A DNA stretch of 64,000 bases from Fimbriimonadaceae bacterium (GTDB taxonomy: Bacteria; Armatimonadota; Fimbriimonadia; Fimbriimonadales; Fimbriimonadaceae). Under the pieces are notes generated by a model. The model searched no databases and was not told where the DNA came from. It saw only the letters and a program-made list of their open reading frames with translations. Location of the stretch: NCBI GenBank assembly GCA_019638795.1, contig JAHBTB010000011.1:1-64000 (forward strand), given 5' to 3'. Both the position numbers and the translations under genes were made by a program. This document shows positions 1 through 8,155 of this stretch, piece after piece. Every line of letters begins with the position of its first letter. The stretch's first letter is position 1.

Positions 1-1
1 C

Positions 2-808
2 GTCCAAGCCGGCATCCTGATGGCCGCGGCGCTGTCGCCGCTGTATTGGAACTTGTTCGCCAAGATGCCCGAGCTCTGGTTCGACGCCGAGAGCTACTAT
101 CAGCACGGACCCCTCGTCCCGTTTGCGGCGGGCTACATCATTTACAAGAAGTGGCCCAAGATCATCCAGACCGACGCCAAACCAACTTGGTTTCCGTTGC
201 TGCTGATGATCCCGCTGCTTCTGCTTGTGGTCGTCGCGGCGCGGACGAACATGATCGGCGTCGCGTCGGGGACGTTAATCCTCGTCCTCTTGCTGACTAG
301 TTGGTGCCTGTTCGGCTTTCGGTGGGCTTTGAAGATGGCTCCCGGGCCGCTCTTCCTGGCGTTTGCATTTCCTTTCTGGAATGGGTTGATCGACAAATAC
401 ACCCTGAACCTTCAGATTTTTTCAACCTCAGGCTCCTACTATATGCTGAAGTTGTTGGGCATGCAGCCTTTCCGGCAGGGGCCGACGGTCATCCAACTGC
501 CAAAGTTTTCCCTCAATATTGCGGCTGAGTGTTCGGGCATGAAGATGACGCTCGCGATGATCGCGTGTGTCACATTTATCGCCCTCGTCTCCAACATCAA
601 GTGGTGGGGCAAGATCTTGCTCGCCGTCATCGCCATTCCCCTGTCCCTCGCGATGAACTCCTTGCGCATCGGACTGATCGGCGTTTTCGGTAATGAAATG
701 GGTCATGACGCCGGAATGTGGATGCATGACTACGGTAGCTACGGTGTCTTGGCCTTGAGCTTCTACATTCTCTACAAAGTCGCCCAGAAACTGGGGTGGG
801 ACGCGTGA
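2..808 (+). CDS. xrt: exosortase (5' partial)
   Basis: Polytopic membrane cysteine transpeptidase-like enzyme that processes C-terminally tagged exported proteins, usually beside exopolysaccharide genes. Numbered from the ATG at 20, the three family residues are visible: Cys171 in AAECSGMKM, Arg216 in MNSLRIGLIG and His236 in MHDYGSYG, among about seven hydrophobic segments. The frame is open upstream to the window edge (codons from position 2), so the true start is probably outside. The stop overlaps the next gene (GTGA at 805), which encodes the usual EpsI partner. No protein in this window shows a PEP-CTERM-like tail, so its substrate lies elsewhere. Confidence 0.9.
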   Translation, partial: VQAGILMAAALSPLYWNLFAKMPELWFDAESYYQHGPLVPFAAGYIIYKKWPKIIQTDAKPTWFPLLLMIPLLLLVVVAARTNMIGVASGTLILVLLLTSWCLFGFRWALKMAPGPLFLAFAFPFWNGLIDKYTLNLQIFSTSGSYYMLKLLGMQPFRQGPTVIQLPKFSLNIAAECSGMKMTLAMIACVTFIALVSNIKWWGKILLAVIAIPLSLAMNSLRIGLIGVFGNEMGHDAGMWMHDYGSYGVLALSFYILYKVAQKLGWDA

Positions 809-1458
809 AAACAATCTACTGGTCTTTGGTCGTCATGTTCTTGGCTTGTGGCCTGTATCGTATCTTCGGGCTCCAGATCCAGAACTTCAAGATGAAGGAC
901 GAAGCATGGCTATTGTCCATTGTTCCGTCGCAGGTCGAGGACTACAACGTGGTTCCGAGTGAGTTCAGTCCCAAGGCCAGCTACCGGATGGACGCAAAGA
1001 CGTACACCGCATTGAAACCGATCGGTATCGCCGGGCAGACGTACCGTGGGCCTAGGGGGACTATGGACGCCGTTGTCATTGCTGGGGACCGGATGGAAAG
1101 CTTCCATGATCAGCGATGGTGCTTTGCTGGTCAAGGTTGGGAGGTCACGGATGAGAAGAAACAAACACTTGATGTCCCAGGCTATGGCAAGGTGCCGATG
1201 TGGACCATGAAACTCCGTCGAGGCAACGAAGAACCCCGTTTGGCGGCGTTCACCTTCAAGACCCCGGTCGGATTCCGTACTGAGTATCAAAAGGGACAGA
1301 TCGACTACTTGGTCAGTGAGTTCAAGACAGGACACCCCAACGTGGGCTTCTCATTCCGTTTCATCGAAATGGACACGAGTATGTCGGAGAAGGACTTCTA
1401 CGACTTCGTCAAGGCCTACTTCGTGACTTCGAAGCAGACTAGCAAGAACGTCCTTTGA
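805..1458 (+). CDS. epsI: exosortase-associated EpsI family protein
   Basis: About 217 residues: one N-terminal membrane segment (roughly residues 4-22) followed by a periplasmic domain. The motif DQRWCFAGQGWEV matches the EpsI (DUF3485) hallmark, a Cys followed by a G-x-GW turn. EpsI proteins accompany exosortases in exopolysaccharide loci, but their biochemical role is not settled. I chose the GTG at 805 because it forms a GTGA overlap with the exosortase stop; an in-frame GTG at 796 is possible. The pair is therefore translationally coupled. Function is inferred from family and context. Confidence 0.82.
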   Translation: MKTIYWSLVVMFLACGLYRIFGLQIQNFKMKDEAWLLSIVPSQVEDYNVVPSEFSPKASYRMDAKTYTALKPIGIAGQTYRGPRGTMDAVVIAGDRMESFHDQRWCFAGQGWEVTDEKKQTLDVPGYGKVPMWTMKLRRGNEEPRLAAFTFKTPVGFRTEYQKGQIDYLVSEFKTGHPNVGFSFRFIEMDTSMSEKDFYDFVKAYFVTSKQTSKNVL

Positions 1459-1480
1459 TCCGTCTTTTGGTCGGCGAGAC

Positions 1481-2641
1481 ATGAGGATCAGTCACATATC
1501 TCTGGGGCGGTTCCATCATTTCTCGTTGTGTCGTCTCCTGCACGAACGGGGGTTGCTAGAAACGTTCTTTGTCGCCTACCCCCAATGGAAGGTCAGGCCA
1601 GACAATCTCCCGATGGACAAGGTCCGTACGTTCCCCTGGATATGGGGCCTCTACCATTTGAGGCTTGGCAAAGAGGATCGCATCACCAAAGACCTTGCTC
1701 TATATGCTAGGAAATCATTGTCGAGATTCGCGGCAACCCGTCTCGGGAATACGACTGCCCTGGTAGCTATGTCGGCGAGCGGCCTGGAGGCAGGTCGTGA
1801 AATGAAGCGGCTCGGGGGAACCTGGTTTTGTGACCGAGGCTCGGCCCACATTCAATATCAGGACCAGTTGCTGAGAGAAGAGCATGCGAAGTGGTCGGTG
1901 CCCTATGAGCACATCGATCCTCGGGTGATTGAACGGGAGTTGGCCGAGTATGAAGAGGCCGACGCAGTATTGGTGCCCTCAGAATTTGCCCGAAGGTCGT
2001 TTATCCAGCAGGGGGTCCATGCGAACAAAGTCATCAAGATTCCGTACGGGGTAGATCTGCGAGACTTCTACCCCGGCGGAGGGCGTCCTGACGGTGTGTT
2101 TAGGATCCTCTTCGTCGGTGGCGTGACGCTCCAAAAGGGAATCCCTTACCTGCTTCAGGCAGTTGGCCGCCTTCATGGCGACGTCGAGCTGGTCATTGTT
2201 GGGGACGACAGCCTGATGCCGGCGGGTGTCCTCGGCCAATTTGACACTGCCAAGGTTCGTTGGCTGGGCAAACAGCCTCGGTCCGAAGTTCGGACGTGGA
2301 TGCAGCAGTCGCACGTCCTGGTTTTGCCAAGTGTCCAGGACGGCTTTGGTCTCGTGATGGCGGAGGCAATGGCATGTGGTTGCACGGTGGTCGCCTCGCA
2401 CAACACGGGCATCCACGACATAGTCGACGATGGTGTTGAAGGGTTTTCGGTACCCGTCGGAGATGCGGTTGCTCTGGCAGAGAGAATACAGTCATTGGTG
2501 GACGATCCGGCTATGACGCGACGTATGAGTGAGGCGGCCATCGCGAGGGTATCGCGGCTTGGCGGATGGAACACCTACGCAGACGGACTGATCTCTGCGC
2601 TGACGGAGGTAGGCGGACTTCACAAGACTCTCGTAAAGTAG
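1481..2641 (+). CDS. glycosyltransferase family 4
   Basis: A 386-residue GT-B fold retaining glycosyltransferase. The C-terminal nucleotide-sugar domain starts near residue 205 (FRILFVGGVTLQKGIPYLL). It carries the GT4 signature PSVQDGFGLVMAEAMACG, in which the first Glu of the E-x7-E motif is replaced by Asp (D-x7-E), a tolerated variant. The N-terminal acceptor domain begins MRISHISLGRFHHF. It lies 22 nt after epsI on the same strand and probably adds a sugar to the repeat unit of the local exopolysaccharide. Donor and acceptor cannot be read from sequence. Confidence 0.88.
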   Translation: MRISHISLGRFHHFSLCRLLHERGLLETFFVAYPQWKVRPDNLPMDKVRTFPWIWGLYHLRLGKEDRITKDLALYARKSLSRFAATRLGNTTALVAMSASGLEAGREMKRLGGTWFCDRGSAHIQYQDQLLREEHAKWSVPYEHIDPRVIERELAEYEEADAVLVPSEFARRSFIQQGVHANKVIKIPYGVDLRDFYPGGGRPDGVFRILFVGGVTLQKGIPYLLQAVGRLHGDVELVIVGDDSLMPAGVLGQFDTAKVRWLGKQPRSEVRTWMQQSHVLVLPSVQDGFGLVMAEAMACGCTVVASHNTGIHDIVDDGVEGFSVPVGDAVALAERIQSLVDDPAMTRRMSEAAIARVSRLGGWNTYADGLISALTEVGGLHKTLVK

Positions 2642-2665
2642 CGAGTGGCGTCGGCAAATTTGCTC

Positions 2666-2709
2666 CGTTGATTTTACTGTTTACGCAAATCTGATATGTT
2701 GGCCTAGCA
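2666..2709 (+). promoter_or_regulatory. AT-rich promoter-like leader of the beta-helix gene
   Basis: The 122-nt gap before the beta-helix gene holds a stretch far richer in A/T than its surroundings. TTTACG (2680-2685) and TAGCAT (2704-2709) are 18 nt apart and could act as -35 and -10 elements. CAGCT-TCTG-AGCTG just downstream can form a small hairpin. The match to consensus is weak. Confidence 0.25.
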
Positions 2710-2763
2710 TTCTTAATTACCGTCAGCTTCTGAGCTGGTGGAACAAGAAGCCCTAGGAGCCCT

Positions 2764-5043
2764 ATGAAAGGTTTGAATGCATCTGTGTTCCGTGTCGGAC
2801 TGACTGCCCTCAGCATGAGCGTGTGCTGCTTTGCCTCTGCCCAGCTGAACCTGTATGTTTCGACCCAAGGTAAAGACACATGGTCGGGGATGCTCAGTGC
2901 ACCGAACTCAGCAGGGACGGACGGCCCCAAAAGGACTCTCGCCGGTGGGCGTGACGCTCTGCGGAAGATCCGAGCGGGCCAGACACCCGGTGGCGTGGTC
3001 AGTGCGGCAGAAGTCTCCGCCGCCAAGCGGACCTTTCTTGGTCGTGGAGCAACCGTGAACGTGGCGAGCGGCGTCTATGACGCCAAGAACCCCATCGTGT
3101 TCGACTCCCGGGACAGTGTCCCCTCGCGGCGCGTGACGATCACGTACAAGGCGACGACCAACCGGGCCGCGGTCCTTGACGCAGGCTATTCGGTGACCAA
3201 CCTGGCCCGACCGAGTGCTGCATTTTGGACTACCGAAACCCGAGTCGACCCAAGTTTTCGGTCGCAGGTCTATGTCGCCGATATTTCCGGGGCGGGGGAC
3301 ATGGGACGGCTGACCTTCCGTATGCCGGGTTGGAACGCGATGTGGTCGGACGTGTCCTTCCGGTTGATCCCCAACTACAACCAGTCTGCGGAGCTGGTCA
3401 TTGACAACGAAGCCATGCATCTGGCCCAATGGCCCAATGAGGGTGTCGTCGATATGAACGGGATGAACGGTGAGCCACGGTTCCACAATGGCCACGCCTT
3501 CATCACGCGACCCGGGCCGTCGAACAACTACTCGGACTCCAACTCCTCCAATTGGATCTATGAGTTCGAGGCCGACTTTCGGGGGCTCAAGACACCTGAG
3601 ACGATTGACGCCAATTCCGACATTTGGGTCCGTGGGTGTATGAACGCCTCCAAGTTTAAGGAGTACTGGGAGCATGTGACCAAACTAGACTTCTCCGGCG
3701 GCCAGTCCGCCGGGCTGTTGCGGTTCGATCCTGTTGCCACATTCTATCAGACAAATGCCGGACGGCAGGTCTCAGGGAACGGTGAACCTGGACGATATAC
3801 CATTGTCAACTCCCTCTATGAACTCGACGCTCCTGGTGAGTACTACATCGACCGTCTGAACAAACGGCTCCTCGTCATTCCGCCCGCAACCTTTGTTCCG
3901 GGTGTCTCGTCAGTCAAGCTGACAATGAACCAGCAGCCCATTATCCAGGCTAATGGCCTGCGTGGAGTCACATTTGACGGTCTCGTCTTGCAAAACGGAC
4001 GCTTTATGGGTGCGTACTTCAAGGACTGCTACAACGTGACCTTCAAGAACGGTACCGTCCAAAATGTCGGTCACAACGGCGTCACGATTGATAATAGCTA
4101 TCGGACCAACGTTCAGAGCAACGTCATCACCGACACCGGTCAGGGTGGCATCGACGTCCAGTCCGGGGACCGCGCGACATTGACCCCAAGTGGCAACGTG
4201 CTTGCAGACAATGTGATCAAGCGCTGGGGCCGCACGATGCGATTCTACACTGGCGCTGTCCGCCTAGACGGATGTGGTAACTCCATGCTCAACAATACGG
4301 TGGCCGACGGCATGGGCGAGGCGGTCGTTCTCCATGGTAACGAGCAGATCATCAGTGGTAACCACTTCTCACATACCACCTATGATGCTGGTGACTCTGG
4401 CGTCATTGTGAACGGACATGATGTGTCGGATCACGGCAACGTGATCAGCAACAACTACTTCGAGGAGATCCGATCCCTGCCCTATAGCACCTGGCCGGTG
4501 ACCGCACTCTTTGTCGATGGCGCCGGCGGCGGTACAACATTTGACAACAACGTTGTCGTCGGGGCCGACAAGGCGGTGAACATCCTCGCCACCTGTGATA
4601 TCAACGTTCGCAATAATGTGTTCATGAACGTGAGTGGCTACGCCGTCCGTGCGAGCAGTTCCCCCTTTGCCCCAAATGGAAACTATGTGACCCGAGCGAA
4701 CCAGATGCCGTGGCGCGGCAGCCTGTGGTCAAAGAAGTATCCGAACCTGGCCGACTGGTTGTCGACCCTGACTCCTGCGCCACGTCACTACAATATCTCG
4801 AACAACATCTACGTCAATTGCGGAGTCGGCCTTGCGGACAAGGTGAGCTGGGGCAAGGTGTTTGCTGTTGGAGGCGTAAACCACTACAATGTAGACCAAT
4901 CAGTCTCACCATTCGTTGACGCTCCCGGTGGCAACTTCACCCTGAGATCCGACAAAGTCGGTTTGGTTCCTGGTTGGACGCCACTGAACACCGACACAAT
5001 GGGTTCTAGGACGATCCCGGACGGAACAGGCTCGGAGTTCTAG
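2764..5043 (+). CDS. secreted right-handed beta-helix protein
   Basis: A 759-residue exported protein. Residues 1-27 form a signal peptide ending near FASAQ. The mature N-terminus begins LYVSTQGKDTWSGML, the typical opening of pectate-lyase-like parallel beta-helix proteins. From about residue 400 to 630 there are repeating coils rich in Asn/Val/Ile (NVTFKNGTVQNVGHNGVTI, NVITDTGQGGIDVQ, NNTVADGMGEAVVLHGNE) that stack into a solenoid. Such proteins include polysaccharide lyases and epimerases, but I see no decisive catalytic signature. Its place among exopolysaccharide genes suggests a periplasmic or surface polysaccharide-modifying enzyme. Confidence 0.8.
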   Translation: MKGLNASVFRVGLTALSMSVCCFASAQLNLYVSTQGKDTWSGMLSAPNSAGTDGPKRTLAGGRDALRKIRAGQTPGGVVSAAEVSAAKRTFLGRGATVNVASGVYDAKNPIVFDSRDSVPSRRVTITYKATTNRAAVLDAGYSVTNLARPSAAFWTTETRVDPSFRSQVYVADISGAGDMGRLTFRMPGWNAMWSDVSFRLIPNYNQSAELVIDNEAMHLAQWPNEGVVDMNGMNGEPRFHNGHAFITRPGPSNNYSDSNSSNWIYEFEADFRGLKTPETIDANSDIWVRGCMNASKFKEYWEHVTKLDFSGGQSAGLLRFDPVATFYQTNAGRQVSGNGEPGRYTIVNSLYELDAPGEYYIDRLNKRLLVIPPATFVPGVSSVKLTMNQQPIIQANGLRGVTFDGLVLQNGRFMGAYFKDCYNVTFKNGTVQNVGHNGVTIDNSYRTNVQSNVITDTGQGGIDVQSGDRATLTPSGNVLADNVIKRWGRTMRFYTGAVRLDGCGNSMLNNTVADGMGEAVVLHGNEQIISGNHFSHTTYDAGDSGVIVNGHDVSDHGNVISNNYFEEIRSLPYSTWPVTALFVDGAGGGTTFDNNVVVGADKAVNILATCDINVRNNVFMNVSGYAVRASSSPFAPNGNYVTRANQMPWRGSLWSKKYPNLADWLSTLTPAPRHYNISNNIYVNCGVGLADKVSWGKVFAVGGVNHYNVDQSVSPFVDAPGGNFTLRSDKVGLVPGWTPLNTDTMGSRTIPDGTGSEF

Positions 5044-5055
5044 CCGAAGTCGGCA

Positions 5056-5110
5056 CCAGAATTGACTATGGTCAGGCCGAAGTTATCGGCTTGACCATAG
5101 TCAATTCTGG
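5056..5110. terminator. long perfect hairpin between convergent genes
   Basis: A 19-bp perfect inverted repeat (5056-5074 with 5092-5110) continues inward, after one G-T pair, into GCCGA/TCGGC, giving about 25 paired positions around a 5-nt AGTTA loop. It sits between convergent genes. Its inner part contains the stop codon and last codons of the minus-strand polymerase gene. There is no clear T-run, so it is either a bidirectional terminator/mRNA 3' stabiliser or a relic element. Confidence 0.6.
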
Positions 5111-6643
5111 GTTCCTCCGTTTCACCAAGGCATTGGACATCCAAAGGAGGGTGACAAACGCAATGCAAACCAATGGGGCGAAGCCAAGGATTTGGCTCGT
5201 GATTGTTGCAATAGATCCCTCAGTAAAGGTCATCGTGGCCTGGAACATGATGCCTAGGGCAGCAGCATTGAACATAAGAGTATGGCCAAAGATGGTCCGA
5301 TAGACCGAAATCATGACAAGTGCAAGAATCATTGACACAAAGAAGATGCCTGACCATCCATAGGAGATCAGTGCGTCAGCAGTGAATCCCATCGAGATCT
5401 GCGTCCCATAGTCGCCGTAATTGACCAAACCCGTTCCCTTATGGGCAAGAAAGTTGGTGGTGCTGACGAGCGGCTTGTCTCGGTTAAAGATGCTGGGTGT
5501 GGCCAGCCGGAATCCCCAGATCGTAGTCTCGGCACCGAGAGGCTCCTTATCAAGATTCGAAGCGATGAGTGAGTCGATAACTGGGAGTAGAGTCAACCGG
5601 TCAAGCGTCCGGTTGTCTGGAAGGCCACGATAATAATAAAGCCTACGAGTGCTGTAAAGTCTCTTGGCCGCTTCACGATCCTTCTTCGAGACGTACAGCG
5701 ACTTGTCTGTCATGAACCTACCCAGTAAGGACATGGCCTTGGGAAGCCGTTCTTCTAGTCGGCCTTCACGGAATTCAGACCGTCCGTACAGGGCAAATGG
5801 AGAGAACGTCGTTTGGTAGAAAACTAACAGTACAGCGAACACCAAGACCTCGCCTAGTCGGAATTTATGCCGGAACAAGAGCGCGGTGAGACCAATGATG
5901 AGGACGGGGCCAATAAAGTTCTGGCGTGAAGCATTGACCGTGGCAAAGAGAAACTCAAGAACGAGGGCGGCGACGAGGAGCGGGCTAAAGATGCGCTTCT
6001 TGTCTAAGATAGATGCCGCGGCGAGGAGGCTCATGCCGATTAGGGCGGCATTTGACACTGTGCGCGCGAACCCGTAGGTGCCACCAGATTGGAAGTAGCG
6101 GGTAACGGGCATGGCGAGAAGAAAAACGATTGCTACGGTTGAAGCGCTGAGCGTCAGTAGGCCGATCATCCTCAAGCGCTTGGAGTCTAGGCGTGGTGGC
6201 AAGATTGACCGCCATGACTCATACTTGAAGAATCTGAGTAGAACCGCGGCGGCCATAAAGCCTGCCATACCGATCACGCAGGCCAGCATTGTGGGGACCG
6301 GGGCGAGCAGATCCTTGTCCGGTGCTTCCATGATCACCGTCTTGATGACCTGGCCAAGGCCAACATGAATGGTGGCGCAGACTGAAATGATGAAGCCGCC
6401 GATGCTAAACGGCCCGCCCAACAGGTGAATCGTGGTCCAAGCAAAGGCACCATAGAGCATCACCAAGAACGCAAAGGTCACATCGGTGCCGATGGCAAGT
6501 TGCGCGAGGAAGAAGACAACGAAAAACGTTGCCGCCAACACATGCCTGACTGGAAGCCGTCGGCGGGCTGGCGTGAGGTCGGTCAACTGTGTCGCTGCTG
6601 CCATGCTCTTGTGGTTCATTATGGCTGAGAACGGGCTGGTCAT
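5072..6643 (-). CDS. O-antigen/EPS repeat-unit polymerase-like membrane protein
   Basis: About 523 residues with some ten to twelve hydrophobic segments (for example VRHVLAATFFVVFFLAQLAI and IGLLTLSASTVAIVFLLAM) and a large hydrophilic loop around residues 310-430, as in Wzy-type polymerases. An upstream in-frame extension exists, but I place the start at the ATG at 6643, where it forms an ATGA overlap with the flippase stop. Wzy sequences diverge so far that the call rests on topology and on coupling to Wzx. It would join lipid-linked repeat units on the periplasmic face. The last codons lie inside a long hairpin. Confidence 0.68.
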   Translation of the reverse strand: MTSPFSAIMNHKSMAAATQLTDLTPARRRLPVRHVLAATFFVVFFLAQLAIGTDVTFAFLVMLYGAFAWTTIHLLGGPFSIGGFIISVCATIHVGLGQVIKTVIMEAPDKDLLAPVPTMLACVIGMAGFMAAAVLLRFFKYESWRSILPPRLDSKRLRMIGLLTLSASTVAIVFLLAMPVTRYFQSGGTYGFARTVSNAALIGMSLLAAASILDKKRIFSPLLVAALVLEFLFATVNASRQNFIGPVLIIGLTALLFRHKFRLGEVLVFAVLLVFYQTTFSPFALYGRSEFREGRLEERLPKAMSLLGRFMTDKSLYVSKKDREAAKRLYSTRRLYYYRGLPDNRTLDRLTLLPVIDSLIASNLDKEPLGAETTIWGFRLATPSIFNRDKPLVSTTNFLAHKGTGLVNYGDYGTQISMGFTADALISYGWSGIFFVSMILALVMISVYRTIFGHTLMFNAAALGIMFQATMTFTEGSIATITSQILGFAPLVCIAFVTLLWMSNALVKRRNPELTMVKPITSA

Positions 6644-8046
6644 CCCTTGGGATCGCGGGTGAGCCAGGCTTTCAACCTGTCGGGGGGCCGCGTCACCTGC
6701 AGCAGAAATGCTGAGGGCTTCATCTCGAGCAAGTGACAGCCGGTGGGCACAATGACTGTGATCATCGCGACCTCGGCCGCCGCCATAAGCGTTGCGGCGC
6801 CCTCTATTCCAAACCTCTGGGCCACAAAGAACGTGGCCACGCAACACCCAAACATCGTGAGGACGTAGGCTGTGCTGGCTTTGGCCGTACGGTTGATCGA
6901 CAGCAGTCCGGCGGCAAGCGGTGACCAAATCGAGTTGAACACGGCGGCAAGAAGCATCGCGGTCAAGCTCCAGAGGTCGATCGTCTTCGTCTTTGTCCAG
7001 AAGTGATAGAAGGGCGGTCCGACCACCATCATCAGGGGCAAGAAACAGACTGCGATCCAAAAGGCCCTTTGCGTGGTGCTCAGGATCAAGGCACGGGCCC
7101 TGGTTATCTCACCGGCCCCGTACATCCGTGAAAACTCAACCGCGGTGGAGAATCCCAGTCCGCCAACGACCTGGTTGGACACCCGGGCCAACTTGCGCGA
7201 ACTGGCCAACACGCCGCCGGTCGCCGCCCCGGTCGCCAGGGCCAGTGCCTGCGCAAATCCTTCGACACTGAGGATCGAGGCACCGGAGTACACGGTGATA
7301 AAGAATGCGGGCCGCATCATTTTGACCGCGATATCACGGTCGAAGTGCTTGTAGCCTGGCCGCAACCACGTGTTGATGCGCCACATGTCCCAAGTGCTGA
7401 CGCTGTACACGAGGAGTCGTGAGGCGAGGACCGCGATGGCCAGCCAAACCATGTGCGGAGGCAAGCTGACGCCGATCAGCAACACGATGGTTTCCAGGGC
7501 CCGCTGGATACTTTGGGTGTACTGATACCGGGAAAAGTGGTGCTCGGTCTGATACCCGGCGAGAATGAAAGTCCCTTGCTGACTCAGCAGGGCGTTGAGG
7601 CCGAAGACCGCGATCACGATTTGCGCCTCCCACCGGGGCGTTGCAGTCAGCTTGAGGATTCTTTCGGCGTCAAAAAACGGCAAGACGACCAGCATGAGTA
7701 GGGCTATCGCCACCGTGATGACGGTGACGGTGAGCCACGTGGACTGGTAGATCGCCTTGGCCCTGGCCTTGTCGCCTCGACCCATGAGCTGGGTGATCTC
7801 GCTGACGGTCGCTGTCCCGAAGCCCATGTCGCCCAGGGTGAGGTAGGCGGGGACGCTGATTATGATCGACCAGTCGAAGTAGACGTCCGCGCCCCACTTC
7901 CGGCTAGCGACAAATTGGAGCAGGAAAGCCGACACAAATGCCACGGCTTGATTGACCAGCGTCGCGGCAAAACTCCGGTTCAGGCGCTTCCTGACGAGCT
8001 CGTCGTCCTGGGGCGTCTGGATCGGGTCGGGGGTCATTCCTGTCAA
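6640..8046 (-). CDS. polysaccharide flippase (Wzx/MOP family)
   Basis: A 468-residue polytopic protein with about 12-14 membrane segments, starting with a cytoplasmic N-terminus and FAATLVNQAVAFVSAFLLQF. The pattern fits polysaccharide transporters of the MOP superfamily that flip undecaprenyl-linked repeat units across the inner membrane. The start at 8046 is preceded by AGGA; a second ATG lies three codons later. It is divergent from the Wzz-like gene across a 109-nt spacer and overlaps the polymerase by ATGA. Wzx, Wzy and Wzz together define a Wzy-dependent export route. Confidence 0.8.
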   Translation of the reverse strand: MTGMTPDPIQTPQDDELVRKRLNRSFAATLVNQAVAFVSAFLLQFVASRKWGADVYFDWSIIISVPAYLTLGDMGFGTATVSEITQLMGRGDKARAKAIYQSTWLTVTVITVAIALLMLVVLPFFDAERILKLTATPRWEAQIVIAVFGLNALLSQQGTFILAGYQTEHHFSRYQYTQSIQRALETIVLLIGVSLPPHMVWLAIAVLASRLLVYSVSTWDMWRINTWLRPGYKHFDRDIAVKMMRPAFFITVYSGASILSVEGFAQALALATGAATGGVLASSRKLARVSNQVVGGLGFSTAVEFSRMYGAGEITRARALILSTTQRAFWIAVCFLPLMMVVGPPFYHFWTKTKTIDLWSLTAMLLAAVFNSIWSPLAAGLLSINRTAKASTAYVLTMFGCCVATFFVAQRFGIEGAATLMAAAEVAMITVIVPTGCHLLEMKPSAFLLQVTRPPDRLKAWLTRDPKG

Positions 8047-8155
8047 TTGTGTCGGTATGTAGGTTCGGTTTATGCACCTGTGCTAGGGTCGAGCGAATCC
8101 CGATTATGGTATATTGGTGGACGCCTGCCGGTACGTCCGCGCGAGAGGTTCAAAC

